DNA of 64,000 nt from positions 124,001-188,000 of the forward strand of contig JAHXHN010000003.1 in NCBI GenBank assembly GCA_025656675.1, given 5' to 3'. The notes below the pieces were generated by a model. It had not been told where the DNA came from, did no database searches, and saw nothing but the letters and a program-made list of their open reading frames with translations. The position numbers and the translations under genes were made by a program. The stretch's first letter is position 1. Each line of letters starts with the position of its first letter. Positions 27,149 to 36,099 of the stretch are shown here, piece by piece. The DNA comes from Candidatus Thiodiazotropha sp. (ex Codakia rugifera) (GTDB lineage: Bacteria > Pseudomonadota > Gammaproteobacteria > Chromatiales > Chromatiaceae).

Positions 27149-28588
27149 ATGTCAGATCGATTGAACTTCTCGGTTGAGCTGGGAAAGCGACCTCATCAGA
27201 AATCCATAAGGGGTTCTGAAAAATCAAGTCTATCGGTTGTCATTCTGGGGGCATTTAGTGGCGGCACGGGTACAGGTAACCCGCTAAGTGAGCTGACACC
27301 CTCACTTCATAAAGTCGATATCGATACATTTGATAGTGTGATTTCCCATTTACAACCGACACTGGATATAACACTGAATGACAGTGATCAATCATTGAAA
27401 ATAACGTTCAACTGCATGGAGGATTTTCATCCGGATCAACTCCATGCCCGATTGGCAATTTTTCACACTTTGGGAAATGATGACGAGGTGATCGGGTCTG
27501 CTGAAGATACCGCACAAGATTCACCTTTCAACAGAGAGAAACCTGACCAGAGAGAATCTGAACAGCAAACATTGTCGAGACTTCTTGGTAAACGTGCCCT
27601 GAATGTTGAGCAACGTCAGCGTGACACCTCGACAATATCTGATTCAAAACAGTCGAAGATAGAAGAAGTGGTACGGCGTCTTGCTGAAGCGCCTTCACTC
27701 TATGATGAGCAAAAAGAACCAGAGACAGGCAACCCTATTGCGGATTCTAGTCAGCAATCCACCGCTCTTCTCAGGTACCTGCTACACAATGGGGCTTTCC
27801 AGGCATTAGAGGCGAGCTGGCGTTCCATAGACTGGCTTCTTCGCAGTACAGAACCGGATGAAGCCATTCATTTCTATCTTCTGAATGCCCCCCGCCAAGT
27901 GCTGGAAGAAGGTTTGCTGGCCAGTGATAACCTGCACACTTCGCCTATCCGTCAACTCATTCAGCAACAGGTAATGAATGGCGCTCCATCAGAAGTCGAT
28001 TTTATGCTAATAGATAACCATACCTATACCACCAGTAAAACCGACCTGATGATGCTGGAGCGCCTTGGCAGTTTGGTCAACTCATTCAATGGCCAGATGT
28101 ACACAGCGGCAGATACTTGTTTTTATGGAGATGAGGAGTCAGACAATCTAGACCTGGAAGCCTGGCACGCCTTCAGGGAAACAGCTATAGCATGCAGGAT
28201 ATCGTTGCTGCTCCCACAAATCCTGCTGAGATTGCCGTACGGTGCTGACACTGATCCTATTGAGTCTTTCCCGTTCGAAGAGTTGGATGACAGCTGGCGT
28301 ACAAAAGAACTGCTTTGGGGTAATCCGGCGTATGCCCAACTCATCCTCCTGGCGCAACAGTGGTTGAGTGACAACCCTGCGGATGACTCGATAATCACTG
28401 ATCTGCCAGCCTACACCTACCAGCAGGATGGTGAACAGTATTTACAACCCTGTACTGAACAGATACTGGAGGAACGGCCGATACGTCGACTACTGGACCT
28501 TGGACTTACTCCAGTTATCGGCAGTCGAAAGACAAATAGTATTCAGCTTCCTTGGTTTCAGACGCTATGTCTCGATAGCAACATCTGA
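27149..28588 (+). CDS. TssB-TssC-like fusion protein (T6SS sheath homologue)
   Basis: The protein has 479 residues. Residues about 1-115 resemble TssB: LSVVILGAFSGG, VDIDTFDSVISHLQP and ITFNCMEDFHPDQLHARL parallel LPFIMGVMADLSG, IDVDNFDERLKAMKP and ITFESMDDFSPAAVAKKV in the true TssB. After a linker, residues about 205-470 resemble TssC: FQALEASWRSIDWLLRSTE and LLRLPYGADTDPIESFPFEE. It stops just after the strand equivalent to GFMPLLHRKNSDFAAFIGAQS, so the C-terminal part of TssC is missing. It is not a replacement for the intact tssB and tssC downstream. It may be a baseplate-proximal or capping sheath variant, which is inference. It lies upstream of tssA and divergent from vgrG. Confidence 0.75.
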   Translation: MSDRLNFSVELGKRPHQKSIRGSEKSSLSVVILGAFSGGTGTGNPLSELTPSLHKVDIDTFDSVISHLQPTLDITLNDSDQSLKITFNCMEDFHPDQLHARLAIFHTLGNDDEVIGSAEDTAQDSPFNREKPDQRESEQQTLSRLLGKRALNVEQRQRDTSTISDSKQSKIEEVVRRLAEAPSLYDEQKEPETGNPIADSSQQSTALLRYLLHNGAFQALEASWRSIDWLLRSTEPDEAIHFYLLNAPRQVLEEGLLASDNLHTSPIRQLIQQQVMNGAPSEVDFMLIDNHTYTTSKTDLMMLERLGSLVNSFNGQMYTAADTCFYGDEESDNLDLEAWHAFRETAIACRISLLLPQILLRLPYGADTDPIESFPFEELDDSWRTKELLWGNPAYAQLILLAQQWLSDNPADDSIITDLPAYTYQQDGEQYLQPCTEQILEERPIRRLLDLGLTPVIGSRKTNSIQLPWFQTLCLDSNI

Positions 28589-28901
28589 TCGGTAAGCCAC
28601 GGTTGCTCAAGCCAATGCAAATTCAGCTGAAAATAAGGCCAATAAAATTCGGGAAATCAATACATGCCATTCTCATGGAGCGTTAGATCTAAATACAATC
28701 GCTCAGAATGGTAATATTTCACTTCCACTTGAATACGATTCATGTAGTATCAAGTACAACAGTTTTGTGCTAAACCTACCCATAAACAGGGGTTAACAAA
28801 ACCAATATAGAATCAGTAACAATAGATCTCTTGGCATTTTTTGAACCATAATTGAATTAGCTGTTAGAGAGGGATAATGCAACTCAACCCGATCAAGGGT
28901 C
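28589..28901. other. intergenic region upstream of tssA
   Basis: This AT-rich 313-bp gap separates the TssB/C-like gene from tssA and may hold a promoter for the structural operon. It contains a strong Shine-Dalgarno (GAGAGGG) serving the short ORF at 28877. No sigma-54 or other promoter could be assigned. Confidence 0.4.
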
Positions 28902-28957
28902 TTGACGTTCATTCATCGCTACTCGACGGGGGACTCGGGATTGACGGCAACCATTGA
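28877..28957 (+). CDS. possible 26-residue leader ORF overlapping the tssA start
   Basis: An ATG preceded at ideal distance by GAGAGGG opens a 26-codon frame (MQLNPIKG...) that ends with TGA at 28957. It runs across both possible TTG starts of tssA in another frame. It could be a leader whose translation is coupled to tssA. Alternatively it is the true tssA start, joined by a frameshift or a sequencing error. No similarity is known. Confidence 0.3.
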   Translation: MQLNPIKGLDVHSSLLDGGLGIDGNH

Positions 28958-29963
28958 CCTTGAGCAACTTCTCACCGTAGTTTCGGAGGAAACGCCGGCC
29001 GGTGAAGACTTGGAGTATGATCCGCTTTTCAGTGAAATGGAACGCGCTGCAGAAGGCAAGGGAGAACAGCAGTTTGGTGACACCATCATACCTGCAGAAG
29101 ATCCCGACTGGCGTGAGCTGAAAAAGAAATCGCTACAGGTGCTGGGACAGAGCAAAGACTTACGAGCCGCCATCTATCTCACCCGTGCCTTAATGCATAC
29201 AGATAACTTCGCTGGCTTATCCGACGGTCTATCGCTGATCAAAGGTTACATAGATGACTACTGGGAAACATTCCATCCACTGCTCGATCCGGATGACAAT
29301 AACGATCCGACAATACGGATCAATACATTAATCAACCTCTGCGATCCCATCGATTCACTTGCCGCTGTCAACAAGATTCCCATTGTTGAATCAACAGTGA
29401 TGGGGAAATTCAGTTTCCGGGATATCCAGATTGCTTCCGGTACTCTGCAACCCACTGATACAGAAAGCCAAGAGGTCACACTTGATCAGATAGATGCTGC
29501 TTTTCGGGAATGTCCTACGGAACAGTCGCAACAAACCCTTTCACTGCTACGCCATGCCATTGAATGTGTAGACGCTATTGAAAATCGGCTCAATGAACTG
29601 GTCGGCGTCGATCAGTCTCCCGATCTTCAATCCCTGGTATCGCTACTTAAACAAGTGGAAAAAGAGGTGGCGATGCGTGCTGGAATAGAATCACTCTCTG
29701 AGGGTTCAGACGATGCCGTGGATGGTGAATCCGCGCATCAGCAGGCAGCGGCACCCGGCGTCATCAGCAATAGGGATGATGTGATTCGCGCTTTGGAGAG
29801 AATCAGTCAGTATTACCAGAAGAACGAACCTTCCAGTCCGATCCCGCTTCTACTTGAACGGGCAAGGCGACTGGTGAAGATGGACTTCCACGAAATCGTG
29901 CAGGATCTCGCTCCCGGTGGCGTGTCCGAATTTGATTTTCTGTGGAAGCAAGATGATACATAG
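28902..29963 (+). CDS. tssA: type VI secretion system protein TssA (ImpA family)
   Basis: This 353-residue protein carries the ImpA N-terminal domain: DLEQLLTVVSEETPAGEDLEYDPLFSEMERAAEG, then DPDWRELKKKSLQVLGQSKDLRAAIYLTRALM and GYIDDYWETFHPLLDPDDNNDPTIRINTL. TssA recruits baseplate parts and primes tail-tube and sheath polymerisation. The C-terminus (ISNRDDVIRALERISQYYQKNEPSSPIPLLLERARRLV) is the short form typical of many ImpA proteins. The frame has only TTG starts: 28902, or 28941 directly before TATIDLEQLL, which fits family starts better. A better-placed ATG at 28877 is out of frame. Confidence 0.92.
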   Translation: MTFIHRYSTGDSGLTATIDLEQLLTVVSEETPAGEDLEYDPLFSEMERAAEGKGEQQFGDTIIPAEDPDWRELKKKSLQVLGQSKDLRAAIYLTRALMHTDNFAGLSDGLSLIKGYIDDYWETFHPLLDPDDNNDPTIRINTLINLCDPIDSLAAVNKIPIVESTVMGKFSFRDIQIASGTLQPTDTESQEVTLDQIDAAFRECPTEQSQQTLSLLRHAIECVDAIENRLNELVGVDQSPDLQSLVSLLKQVEKEVAMRAGIESLSEGSDDAVDGESAHQQAAAPGVISNRDDVIRALERISQYYQKNEPSSPIPLLLERARRLVKMDFHEIVQDLAPGGVSEFDFLWKQDDT

Positions 29964-30044
29964 GATCGGTATTCCTCGTCGAGGAATGCGATTTGATTGG
30001 CAACCATACCGATAAGGTATTGAGAAATAATAGAGAGGTAGATC

Positions 30045-30578
30045 GTGGCAAAAGAGAGCAGCCAGAAGTTCGTAGCCCGCAACCGAGCGCCTAGGGTCCA
30101 GATAGAATATGACGTGGAACTCTATGGGGCTGAAAAGCAGATCCAGCTACCTTTCATCATGGGGGTAATGGCGGATCTCTCAGGCAAGCCGGAAGAGGCA
30201 TTACCTCCCGTCACTGAACGAAAAATGCTGGAGATTGATGTCGATAATTTCGATGAACGGCTCAAGGCCATGAAACCACGTACCGCCTTCAGGGTGCCCA
30301 ACACCCTGACGGGTGATGGCAACATCAACGTGGATATCACCTTTGAAAGTATGGATGACTTTTCACCTGCAGCCGTCGCGAAAAAGGTGGGTGCATTGCG
30401 CCAACTGCTCGATGCTCGCACCCAACTGGCGAATCTGCTGACCTATATGGACGGAAAATCTGGTGCAGAAGAGCTGATTGCCAAGGCGTTGAATGATTCG
30501 GCGCTGCTCCAGTCTCTCGCCTCTTCCCCAAACCCTGACGATGCAGCATCTGAGGAACCAACCTCAGACGAGGAGTAA
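30045..30578 (+). CDS. tssB: type VI secretion sheath small subunit TssB (VipA)
   Basis: The 177-residue protein has classic TssB motifs: RVQIEYDVELYGAEKQIQLPFIMGVMADLSG, IDVDNFDERLKAMKPR and ITFESMDDFSPAAVAKKVGALRQLLDARTQL. TssB pairs with TssC to form the contractile sheath; the acidic C-terminal tail is typical. The start is GTG at 30045 behind AGAGAGGT. It follows tssA by 81 bases and precedes tssC by 3 bases, so the two sheath genes are translationally linked. Confidence 0.97.
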   Translation: MAKESSQKFVARNRAPRVQIEYDVELYGAEKQIQLPFIMGVMADLSGKPEEALPPVTERKMLEIDVDNFDERLKAMKPRTAFRVPNTLTGDGNINVDITFESMDDFSPAAVAKKVGALRQLLDARTQLANLLTYMDGKSGAEELIAKALNDSALLQSLASSPNPDDAASEEPTSDEE

Positions 30579-30581
30579 AGA

Positions 30582-32081
30582 ATGGCTGATACAGATACCC
30601 AAAAAGCACAGGGTAGTGAATCAACCCTAGGTGTGGCACCCGACGAATTCTCAGCGCTGCTTCAGCAGGAATTTAAGCCAAAAACAGAGCGGACCAAGGA
30701 AGCTGTGGTCACTGCAGTGCAAACCTTGGCAGAGCAGGTCTTAAAAGAGACCAGCACCATATCTGACGATGCGGTTGAAACCATTGAAGGCATCATTGCG
30801 GAGATCGATAGAAAGCTGACCGAGCAGGTCAACCTGATCCTGCATCATGAGGACTTCCAGAAACTGGAAGGCAGCTGGCGCGGTCTGCATCATTTAGTGA
30901 ACAACACTGAAACCGATGAAATGTTGAAGATTAGGGTGATGAATATCACCAAACTGGAGCTGGGTAAAACCCTGAAGAAGTTCAAGGGAACGGCCTGGGA
31001 TCAGAGTCCGATCTTCAAAAAGGTCTATGAAGAGGAGTATGGCCAATTCGGTGGCGAACCCTACGGTTGCCTGGTCGGTGATTACCATTTTGATAACACC
31101 CCACCTGATGTGGAGCTGCTCACCGGTATGTCACAGGTAGCAGCATCAGCCCATGCGCCATTTATCGCAGGCGCTGCACCGACGGTCATGCAGATGGAAT
31201 CCTGGCAGGAACTTGCCAATCCCAGGGATTTGACCAAGATCTTTCAAACCCCTGAGTATGCCTCCTGGCGTTCACTCAGAGAGTCGGAGGATTCCCGCTA
31301 TATCGGACTTGCCATGCCACGCTACCTGGCCCGTCTTCCCTATGGCGCCAAGACCGATCCGGTGGAAGAGTTCGATTTTGAAGAGGATACCGAAGGCGCT
31401 CAGCACGATAAATATACCTGGTCAAATTCCGCCTACGCGATGGCTGTGAATATCAACAAGGCCTTCAAGATGTATGGCTGGACAACGCGCATTCGTGGCG
31501 TCGAATCCGGCGGCGCAGTAGAGGATCTTCCAACTCATACCTTCCCCACTGATGATGGCGGTGTGGATATGAAGTGTCCGACTGAGATTGCCATCTCCGA
31601 TCGTCGCGAAGCTGAACTGGCTAAAAACGGTTTTATGCCGCTATTGCATCGCAAAAACTCCGACTTTGCCGCCTTTATTGGTGCGCAGTCACTGCAAAAG
31701 CCATCGGAATACGATGATCCGGACGCGACCGCCAATGCCAATCTGGCGGCACGTCTGCCCTATCTCTTCGCCAGTTGCCGTTTCGCCCACTATTTGAAAT
31801 GCATCGTGCGTGACAAGATCGGTTCATTCAAGGAGCGCGACGACATGGAGAAGTGGCTCAACAAATGGATTCAGAAGTATGTTGAACCTAGCCCGGGTAC
31901 TGCTTCTGAGGAAGACAAAGCGCGCAAACCACTGGCTGCAGCTGAAGTGGTCGTCTCTGAAGTCGAAGGTAATCCGGGTTACTACACGTCAAAGTTTTTC
32001 CTGCGTCCGCATTACCAGCTGGAAGGATTGACGGTTTCTCTGCGTCTGGTATCCAAACTACCGTCTGAAAAGACAGCCTAA
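30582..32081 (+). CDS. tssC: type VI secretion sheath large subunit TssC (VipB)
   Basis: This 499-residue protein is full length for TssC. Motifs in order: LEGSWRGLHHLVNNTETDEMLKIRVMNI, GQFGGEPYGCLVGDYHFD, AASAHAPFIAGAAP, ASWRSLRESEDSRYIGLAMPRYLARLPYGAKTDPVEEFDFEED, ISDRREAELAKNGFMPLLHRKNSDFAAFIGAQS, and a C-terminal sheath handle ending YYTSKFFLRPHYQLEGLTVSLRLVSKLP. It forms the outer sheath layer with TssB and is disassembled by ClpV. A GAGGAG ribosome site lies at the end of tssB. Confidence 0.98.
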   Translation: MADTDTQKAQGSESTLGVAPDEFSALLQQEFKPKTERTKEAVVTAVQTLAEQVLKETSTISDDAVETIEGIIAEIDRKLTEQVNLILHHEDFQKLEGSWRGLHHLVNNTETDEMLKIRVMNITKLELGKTLKKFKGTAWDQSPIFKKVYEEEYGQFGGEPYGCLVGDYHFDNTPPDVELLTGMSQVAASAHAPFIAGAAPTVMQMESWQELANPRDLTKIFQTPEYASWRSLRESEDSRYIGLAMPRYLARLPYGAKTDPVEEFDFEEDTEGAQHDKYTWSNSAYAMAVNINKAFKMYGWTTRIRGVESGGAVEDLPTHTFPTDDGGVDMKCPTEIAISDRREAELAKNGFMPLLHRKNSDFAAFIGAQSLQKPSEYDDPDATANANLAARLPYLFASCRFAHYLKCIVRDKIGSFKERDDMEKWLNKWIQKYVEPSPGTASEEDKARKPLAAAEVVVSEVEGNPGYYTSKFFLRPHYQLEGLTVSLRLVSKLPSEKTA

Positions 32082-32114
32082 TACCGCGCAAACCACTAAT
32101 AGGAGAATAGAATC

Positions 32115-32603
32115 ATGGCAGTCGATATGTTTATGAAGATTGAGGGAGTTGATGGTGAGAGTACCGATGATGCCCATAAAAAATGGATCGAGTTACTCAG
32201 TTACAGTCATGGCGTGTCACAACCTGTATCCGGTGCCAGCGGGACGGGTGGACGAACGGGTGGACGTGCCGATTTCAATTCATTCATGGCGGTAAAAACC
32301 ATTGATAACGGTACACCGGATCTCAATATCAAATGTGCCAAGGGCGAACATATTCCAAAAGTGGAAGTAGAGCTCTGCCTGGCATCCGGGGATAAGCACA
32401 CCTTCATGAAATACACCATGGAGGATGTTGTCGTCAATTCAGTGATACCAGGCGGTAGTGCGGGTGATGAAACCAAGCCCATGGAGACGGTAGAGTTTGC
32501 CTATGGCAAGATCAAATGGCAATACACCCCCATCGATCATACCGGTAAGCCTGGTGCCGCCACTGATAGAACCTGGAACCTGGAAACCAATCAGCAGGAG
32601 TAG
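32115..32603 (+). CDS. hcp: Hcp tail-tube protein (TssD)
   Basis: The protein has 162 residues, the usual Hcp1 length. It starts MAVDMFMKIEGVDGESTDDAHKKWIELLSYSHGVSQPVS, and the family pattern continues with GRADFNSFMAVKTIDNGTPDL, YTMEDVVVNSVIPGG and EFAYGKIKWQYTPID. Hexamer rings stack to form the inner tube that carries effectors. There is no C-terminal toxin extension. It follows tssC by 33 bases with site TAGGAGAA. A large hairpin lies directly downstream, before tagJ, which may stabilise a separate tssB-tssC-hcp transcript. Confidence 0.97.
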   Translation: MAVDMFMKIEGVDGESTDDAHKKWIELLSYSHGVSQPVSGASGTGGRTGGRADFNSFMAVKTIDNGTPDLNIKCAKGEHIPKVEVELCLASGDKHTFMKYTMEDVVVNSVIPGGSAGDETKPMETVEFAYGKIKWQYTPIDHTGKPGAATDRTWNLETNQQE

Positions 32604-32621
32604 GCTCCGCCATAATGGATG

Positions 32622-32716
32622 ATCCCCATTTTGCGATTACCGCTGCTGACACAATCCCTCCCCATGCGGGGAGCGGGTTGGCGTGAGCGGCTGTTTTCAT
32701 AGGTAATTGGGGGGAT
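32622..32716. terminator. large imperfect hairpin between hcp and tagJ
   Basis: The centre is CTCCCC-ATGC-GGGGAG at 32658-32673. Outer arms pair too: ATCCCC at 32622 and ATTACC at 32636 against GGTAATT and GGGGAT at 32702-32716, with a partly matched CCGCT/AGCGG zone between. It lacks a T-run, so it may be an mRNA-stabilising or attenuating structure after hcp, or a REP-like palindromic element. Confidence 0.55.
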
Positions 32717-32825
32717 ATGGCAACATACATGGTAGCCATAGCTGACTGTGCTTATAAAAAAGTCATAACAACAGCGTGTAGGGGTCGTAGCAGATTGCCG
32801 CGATCGCAGAGCAGATAAGGCAATA

Positions 32826-33638
32826 ATGATGCGTGCAGAAGAACTCTTACAACAAGGTGAACTAGACGAGGCCTTACAGGCACTACAACAAGCAATACGC
32901 AAAGAGCCCTCAAACGTAAAGTTTCGGGTATTTCTATCCCAGTTACTGTGTGTCATCGGCGAATGGGAGCGTGCGCTGAGCCAATTGGATGTAGCAGGTG
33001 ATCTCGACCCTCTCAATCTGCCCATGGCACAGACATACCGAGAGGCAATACGTTGCGAGCTGTTTCGCCATAAGGTATTTACCGGTGACAAATCGCCCTT
33101 GATCTTTGGTGACCCACCCGAGTGGACAGCCTTTCTCATCGAGGCACTGCGATTATCTGGCGCTGGTGAATACGTACAATCTGAAAAGCTGCGTGGCCAG
33201 GCGTTTGAGCTTGCCCCAGGCAGTGCCGGCAGCATCGACGAACAGCCTTTCGAATGGATTGCCGATGCCGATTCCCGGATTGGCCCGGTAATGGAGGCTA
33301 TCGTCAATGGCCGATACTACTGGATACCGATGCAGAGACTGAAACAGGTGGATATCGACCCACCCGAAGACCTGAGGGACATGGTATGGGCACCTGCCCA
33401 TCTGACTTTTGAGAATGAGGGTGAAGCCGTTGCACTGATTCCTGCTCGCTATCCTGCTACGGAATTGGATATCGATCCAGCTTTAAAACTCTCCAGAAAA
33501 ACCGAATGGCAAGAGCCCTTCGAAGGATTCTATACCGGATTGGGACAGCGGATGTTTGCAACCAACCTGGATGAGTATCCCCTGTTAACTACCCGTCAAA
33601 TTATTTTTCAAGCCCGTACAGACAGTGAGGCAGAATGA
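32826..33638 (+). CDS. tagJ: T6SS accessory protein TagJ (ImpE family)
   Basis: This 270-residue protein is of the ImpE/TagJ family. An N-terminal TPR-like helical part (AEELLQQGELDEALQALQQAIRKEPSNVKFRVFLSQLLCVIGEWERALSQLDVAGDLDP) precedes a mixed C-terminal domain with EWIADADSRIGPVMEAIVNGRYYWIPMQRL and WAPAHLTFENEGEAVALIPARYPATE. In Pseudomonas-type systems TagJ binds TssB and helps ClpV sheath turnover. It lies 222 bases after hcp, across a hairpin, and starts the second half of the cluster. ATG 32829 is an equally possible start. Confidence 0.93.
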   Translation: MMRAEELLQQGELDEALQALQQAIRKEPSNVKFRVFLSQLLCVIGEWERALSQLDVAGDLDPLNLPMAQTYREAIRCELFRHKVFTGDKSPLIFGDPPEWTAFLIEALRLSGAGEYVQSEKLRGQAFELAPGSAGSIDEQPFEWIADADSRIGPVMEAIVNGRYYWIPMQRLKQVDIDPPEDLRDMVWAPAHLTFENEGEAVALIPARYPATELDIDPALKLSRKTEWQEPFEGFYTGLGQRMFATNLDEYPLLTTRQIIFQARTDSEAE

Positions 33639-33707
33639 CCCAAATTTCCAACCCATGTTTATAAAACAATCCATAACAGTACATGGCGGTCAGCAGAGGA
33701 ACCTGGA

Positions 33708-34223
33708 TTGAAGTTCTCTAGTCATCAAGAACTGTTACAGCCGTCGCTGTTTGACCGACTCACTGACGACGAGCCGGGAAAGACCCGTGAATCACAGGAT
33801 AAACGGGCTATCTCCATGCGCCGACTGCGTCAAATGGTACTGCGCGATTTGGCCTCACTCTTGAATACAACCAATCTCGCCACCACTGAAGACCTGACCC
33901 CCTATCCGGAGGTGGAACACTCGGTACTCAACTATGGCCTGAGTGAGCTTTCCGGACATCTGGTATCCGGGATGGATCTCAATAAGTTGGAACGTATGGT
34001 ACGTCAAGCCGTACAGGATTTTGAACCACGTATTCTGTCTCAAACGGTTAAAGTCCGTTCCATCAGAGACACCGGTAAAGAGAGCCACAATCGTTTGATG
34101 TTCGAAATAGAAGGACAGCTGTGGGCAGTCCCCACGCCCTCTCACATGTTGATCAAAACCCAGATCGATCTGGAGGAAGGCGGTGTAACCCTGTCCGATG
34201 CTTTCAGCACGGGTATGGAGTAA
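33708..34223 (+). CDS. tssE: T6SS baseplate protein TssE (gp25-like)
   Basis: The protein has 171 residues and begins with a TTG at 33708 behind a GAGGAACC site. The N-terminus HQELLQPSLFDRLTDDEPG and the LRQMVLRDLASLLNTTNL segment are typical of TssE. The gp25-like core follows with YPEVEHSVLNYGLSELSG, PRILSQTVKVRSI and LMFEIEGQLWAVPTP. TssE is the T4 gp25 homologue that starts sheath assembly. It follows tagJ by 69 bases and is separated from tssF by 4 bases. Confidence 0.95.
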   Translation: MKFSSHQELLQPSLFDRLTDDEPGKTRESQDKRAISMRRLRQMVLRDLASLLNTTNLATTEDLTPYPEVEHSVLNYGLSELSGHLVSGMDLNKLERMVRQAVQDFEPRILSQTVKVRSIRDTGKESHNRLMFEIEGQLWAVPTPSHMLIKTQIDLEEGGVTLSDAFSTGME

Positions 34224-34227
34224 TCCA

Positions 34228-36099
34228 ATGGATCCACGATTACTCAAATACTACAACCGTGAACTGCAATACATGCGTGAGATGGGCGCGGAGTTTGCCA
34301 AGTCCTATCCAAAGATCGCCAATCGCCTCTCTCTCGACGAATTCGAGTGTGCCGATCCCTATGTGGAACGTCTGCTTGAGGGGTTCAGCTTTCTTGCTGC
34401 CCGCATCCAACTCAAACTCGACGAGGAGTTTCCCCGATTCACTCAACATCTGATGGAAAGGGTCTTCCCCCACTACCTCTGCCCAACACCCTCGATGATG
34501 GTGGTGCAGTTCCAGGCGGATATGCTGGAACCCTCCCTGGGTGACGGTTTTCTACTGCCTCGCCACTCCACCCTTCGCAGCCGTCTCGGCAAAGGGAGCC
34601 ATACGACCTGTATTTACCGGACCGCACAAGATGTCACCCTCTGGCCTGTAGAGCTACAAAGTGTCGACTATCTGTCATCTCCAGCAGCCATCAATCTGGC
34701 TGGTATTGGCAGACAGAATAACGCCAAGGCAGCTATCCGTCTCAGATTCAATACCACGGGTGAAATCCCGTTCAACAAACTCGCACTCGACAGCCTGCCG
34801 ATATTTCTGACCGGTGGCGAGACGGGCATGCGCATTTTTGAAGCACTGGCAGGACATACCCTGCGCATCGTTGGACGTGCCCCTGAAACTGAAACCTACA
34901 GGACAACCACCGAACCCAAACCTGTACGGATTATGGGTTTTGAGAAGGATGAATCATTGCTTCCTTACGGTCCTCGTTCCTTTCAAGGCTACCGTTTTCT
35001 GGCCGAGTACTATGCACTGCCTGAACGTTTTATGTTTGTTGAATTGAAGGATCTACAGCAAGTCATCAGTGGTTGTGAAGGTCAACTGTTAGATCTGTTC
35101 ATCCTGCTGGATGAGAGTGATCCGGGTCTGGAAGGAAGTCTCAGCGAAGCAAACTTCCTGCTCAACTGTTCACCAACCATCAACCTGTTTCCAAAGCGTG
35201 CAGATCGTATTCATCTGACCGATAGCGAATCTGAATACCACATTCTTCCAGACCGGACCCGCCCTATGGATTACGAAGTCTACGAAGTCAGTGGAATTAA
35301 GGGGTTCGGCAGTAACACAGAGCAAAGTCAAACCTTTTATCCCTTCTATGCCTCCAACGATTTCATCGCCAACGATCAGCCACAAGCCTACTTCGCCATC
35401 CACAGAATGCCAAGACTTCTCTCATCCAAGCAGCAACGTGAAGGTGCAAGATCCAGCTATATCGGCAGCGAAGTCTTCGTCTCCATAGTGGATGGCGATG
35501 AAGCACCCTACCAAAGTGATCTGCGCCAGCTTGCGGTAACGACACTCTGTACCAACCGTGATCTGTCAATGCATATTCCATTGGGTCAGGAGGGATCGAC
35601 GTTCACCCTCGACAGCAGTACTCCGGTCAATAACATTCGCTGCATCGGTTCACCCACCAAACCTAAACCCTCTACTGCCGAGGGATCTATCAGCTGGCGT
35701 CTTGTCAATCATCTCTCCCTCAACTATCTCTCACTGGCGAGTGAGGATCAGGAACAGAGTACAGCTGCATTGAAGGATTTCCTGCAGCTGTATGCGGACA
35801 CCAGCGATCCATCATTACGTAAACAGGTGGAGGGTGTTGTCTCGATCAGCTCAAAACCGGTCAATCGACGTCTACCCAGCCCAGGTCCTATCGCTTTTGG
35901 CCATGGACTGGAGATCACCCTGACATTGGATGAAGCTGCCTTCGAAGGCAGTGGCGCTTTTTTATTTGGTGCAATGATGGAGCAGTTTTTTCGAAAATAC
36001 ACAGCTATCAACTCCTTCACGGAGACAGTCGTAGTCACACTTGAACGCGGAGAGATCATGCGATGGCCGGTAAGGCTGGGTCTGAGACAAACGCTATAG
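34228..36099 (+). CDS. tssF: T6SS baseplate protein TssF
   Basis: The start is set at ATG 34228 because the family begins with MDPRLLKYYNRELQYMREMGAEFAKSYPKIANRL; the frame is open ten codons further upstream, inside tssE. That gives 623 residues, the expected length. Other family blocks are VERLLEGFSFLAARIQLKLDEEFPRFTQHLMERVFPHYLCPTPSM and QGYRFLAEYYALPERFMFVEL. TssF forms the wedge complex with TssG and TssE. The gene begins 4 bases after tssE and overlaps tssG by 37 bases. Confidence 0.97.
   Translation: MDPRLLKYYNRELQYMREMGAEFAKSYPKIANRLSLDEFECADPYVERLLEGFSFLAARIQLKLDEEFPRFTQHLMERVFPHYLCPTPSMMVVQFQADMLEPSLGDGFLLPRHSTLRSRLGKGSHTTCIYRTAQDVTLWPVELQSVDYLSSPAAINLAGIGRQNNAKAAIRLRFNTTGEIPFNKLALDSLPIFLTGGETGMRIFEALAGHTLRIVGRAPETETYRTTTEPKPVRIMGFEKDESLLPYGPRSFQGYRFLAEYYALPERFMFVELKDLQQVISGCEGQLLDLFILLDESDPGLEGSLSEANFLLNCSPTINLFPKRADRIHLTDSESEYHILPDRTRPMDYEVYEVSGIKGFGSNTEQSQTFYPFYASNDFIANDQPQAYFAIHRMPRLLSSKQQREGARSSYIGSEVFVSIVDGDEAPYQSDLRQLAVTTLCTNRDLSMHIPLGQEGSTFTLDSSTPVNNIRCIGSPTKPKPSTAEGSISWRLVNHLSLNYLSLASEDQEQSTAALKDFLQLYADTSDPSLRKQVEGVVSISSKPVNRRLPSPGPIAFGHGLEITLTLDEAAFEGSGAFLFGAMMEQFFRKYTAINSFTETVVVTLERGEIMRWPVRLGLRQTL

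Noticed and set aside
28832-28846. Possible sigma-54 promoter upstream of tssA (TGGCATTTTTTGAA)
   Set aside because: The GG element is present but there is no GC element at the required spacing.
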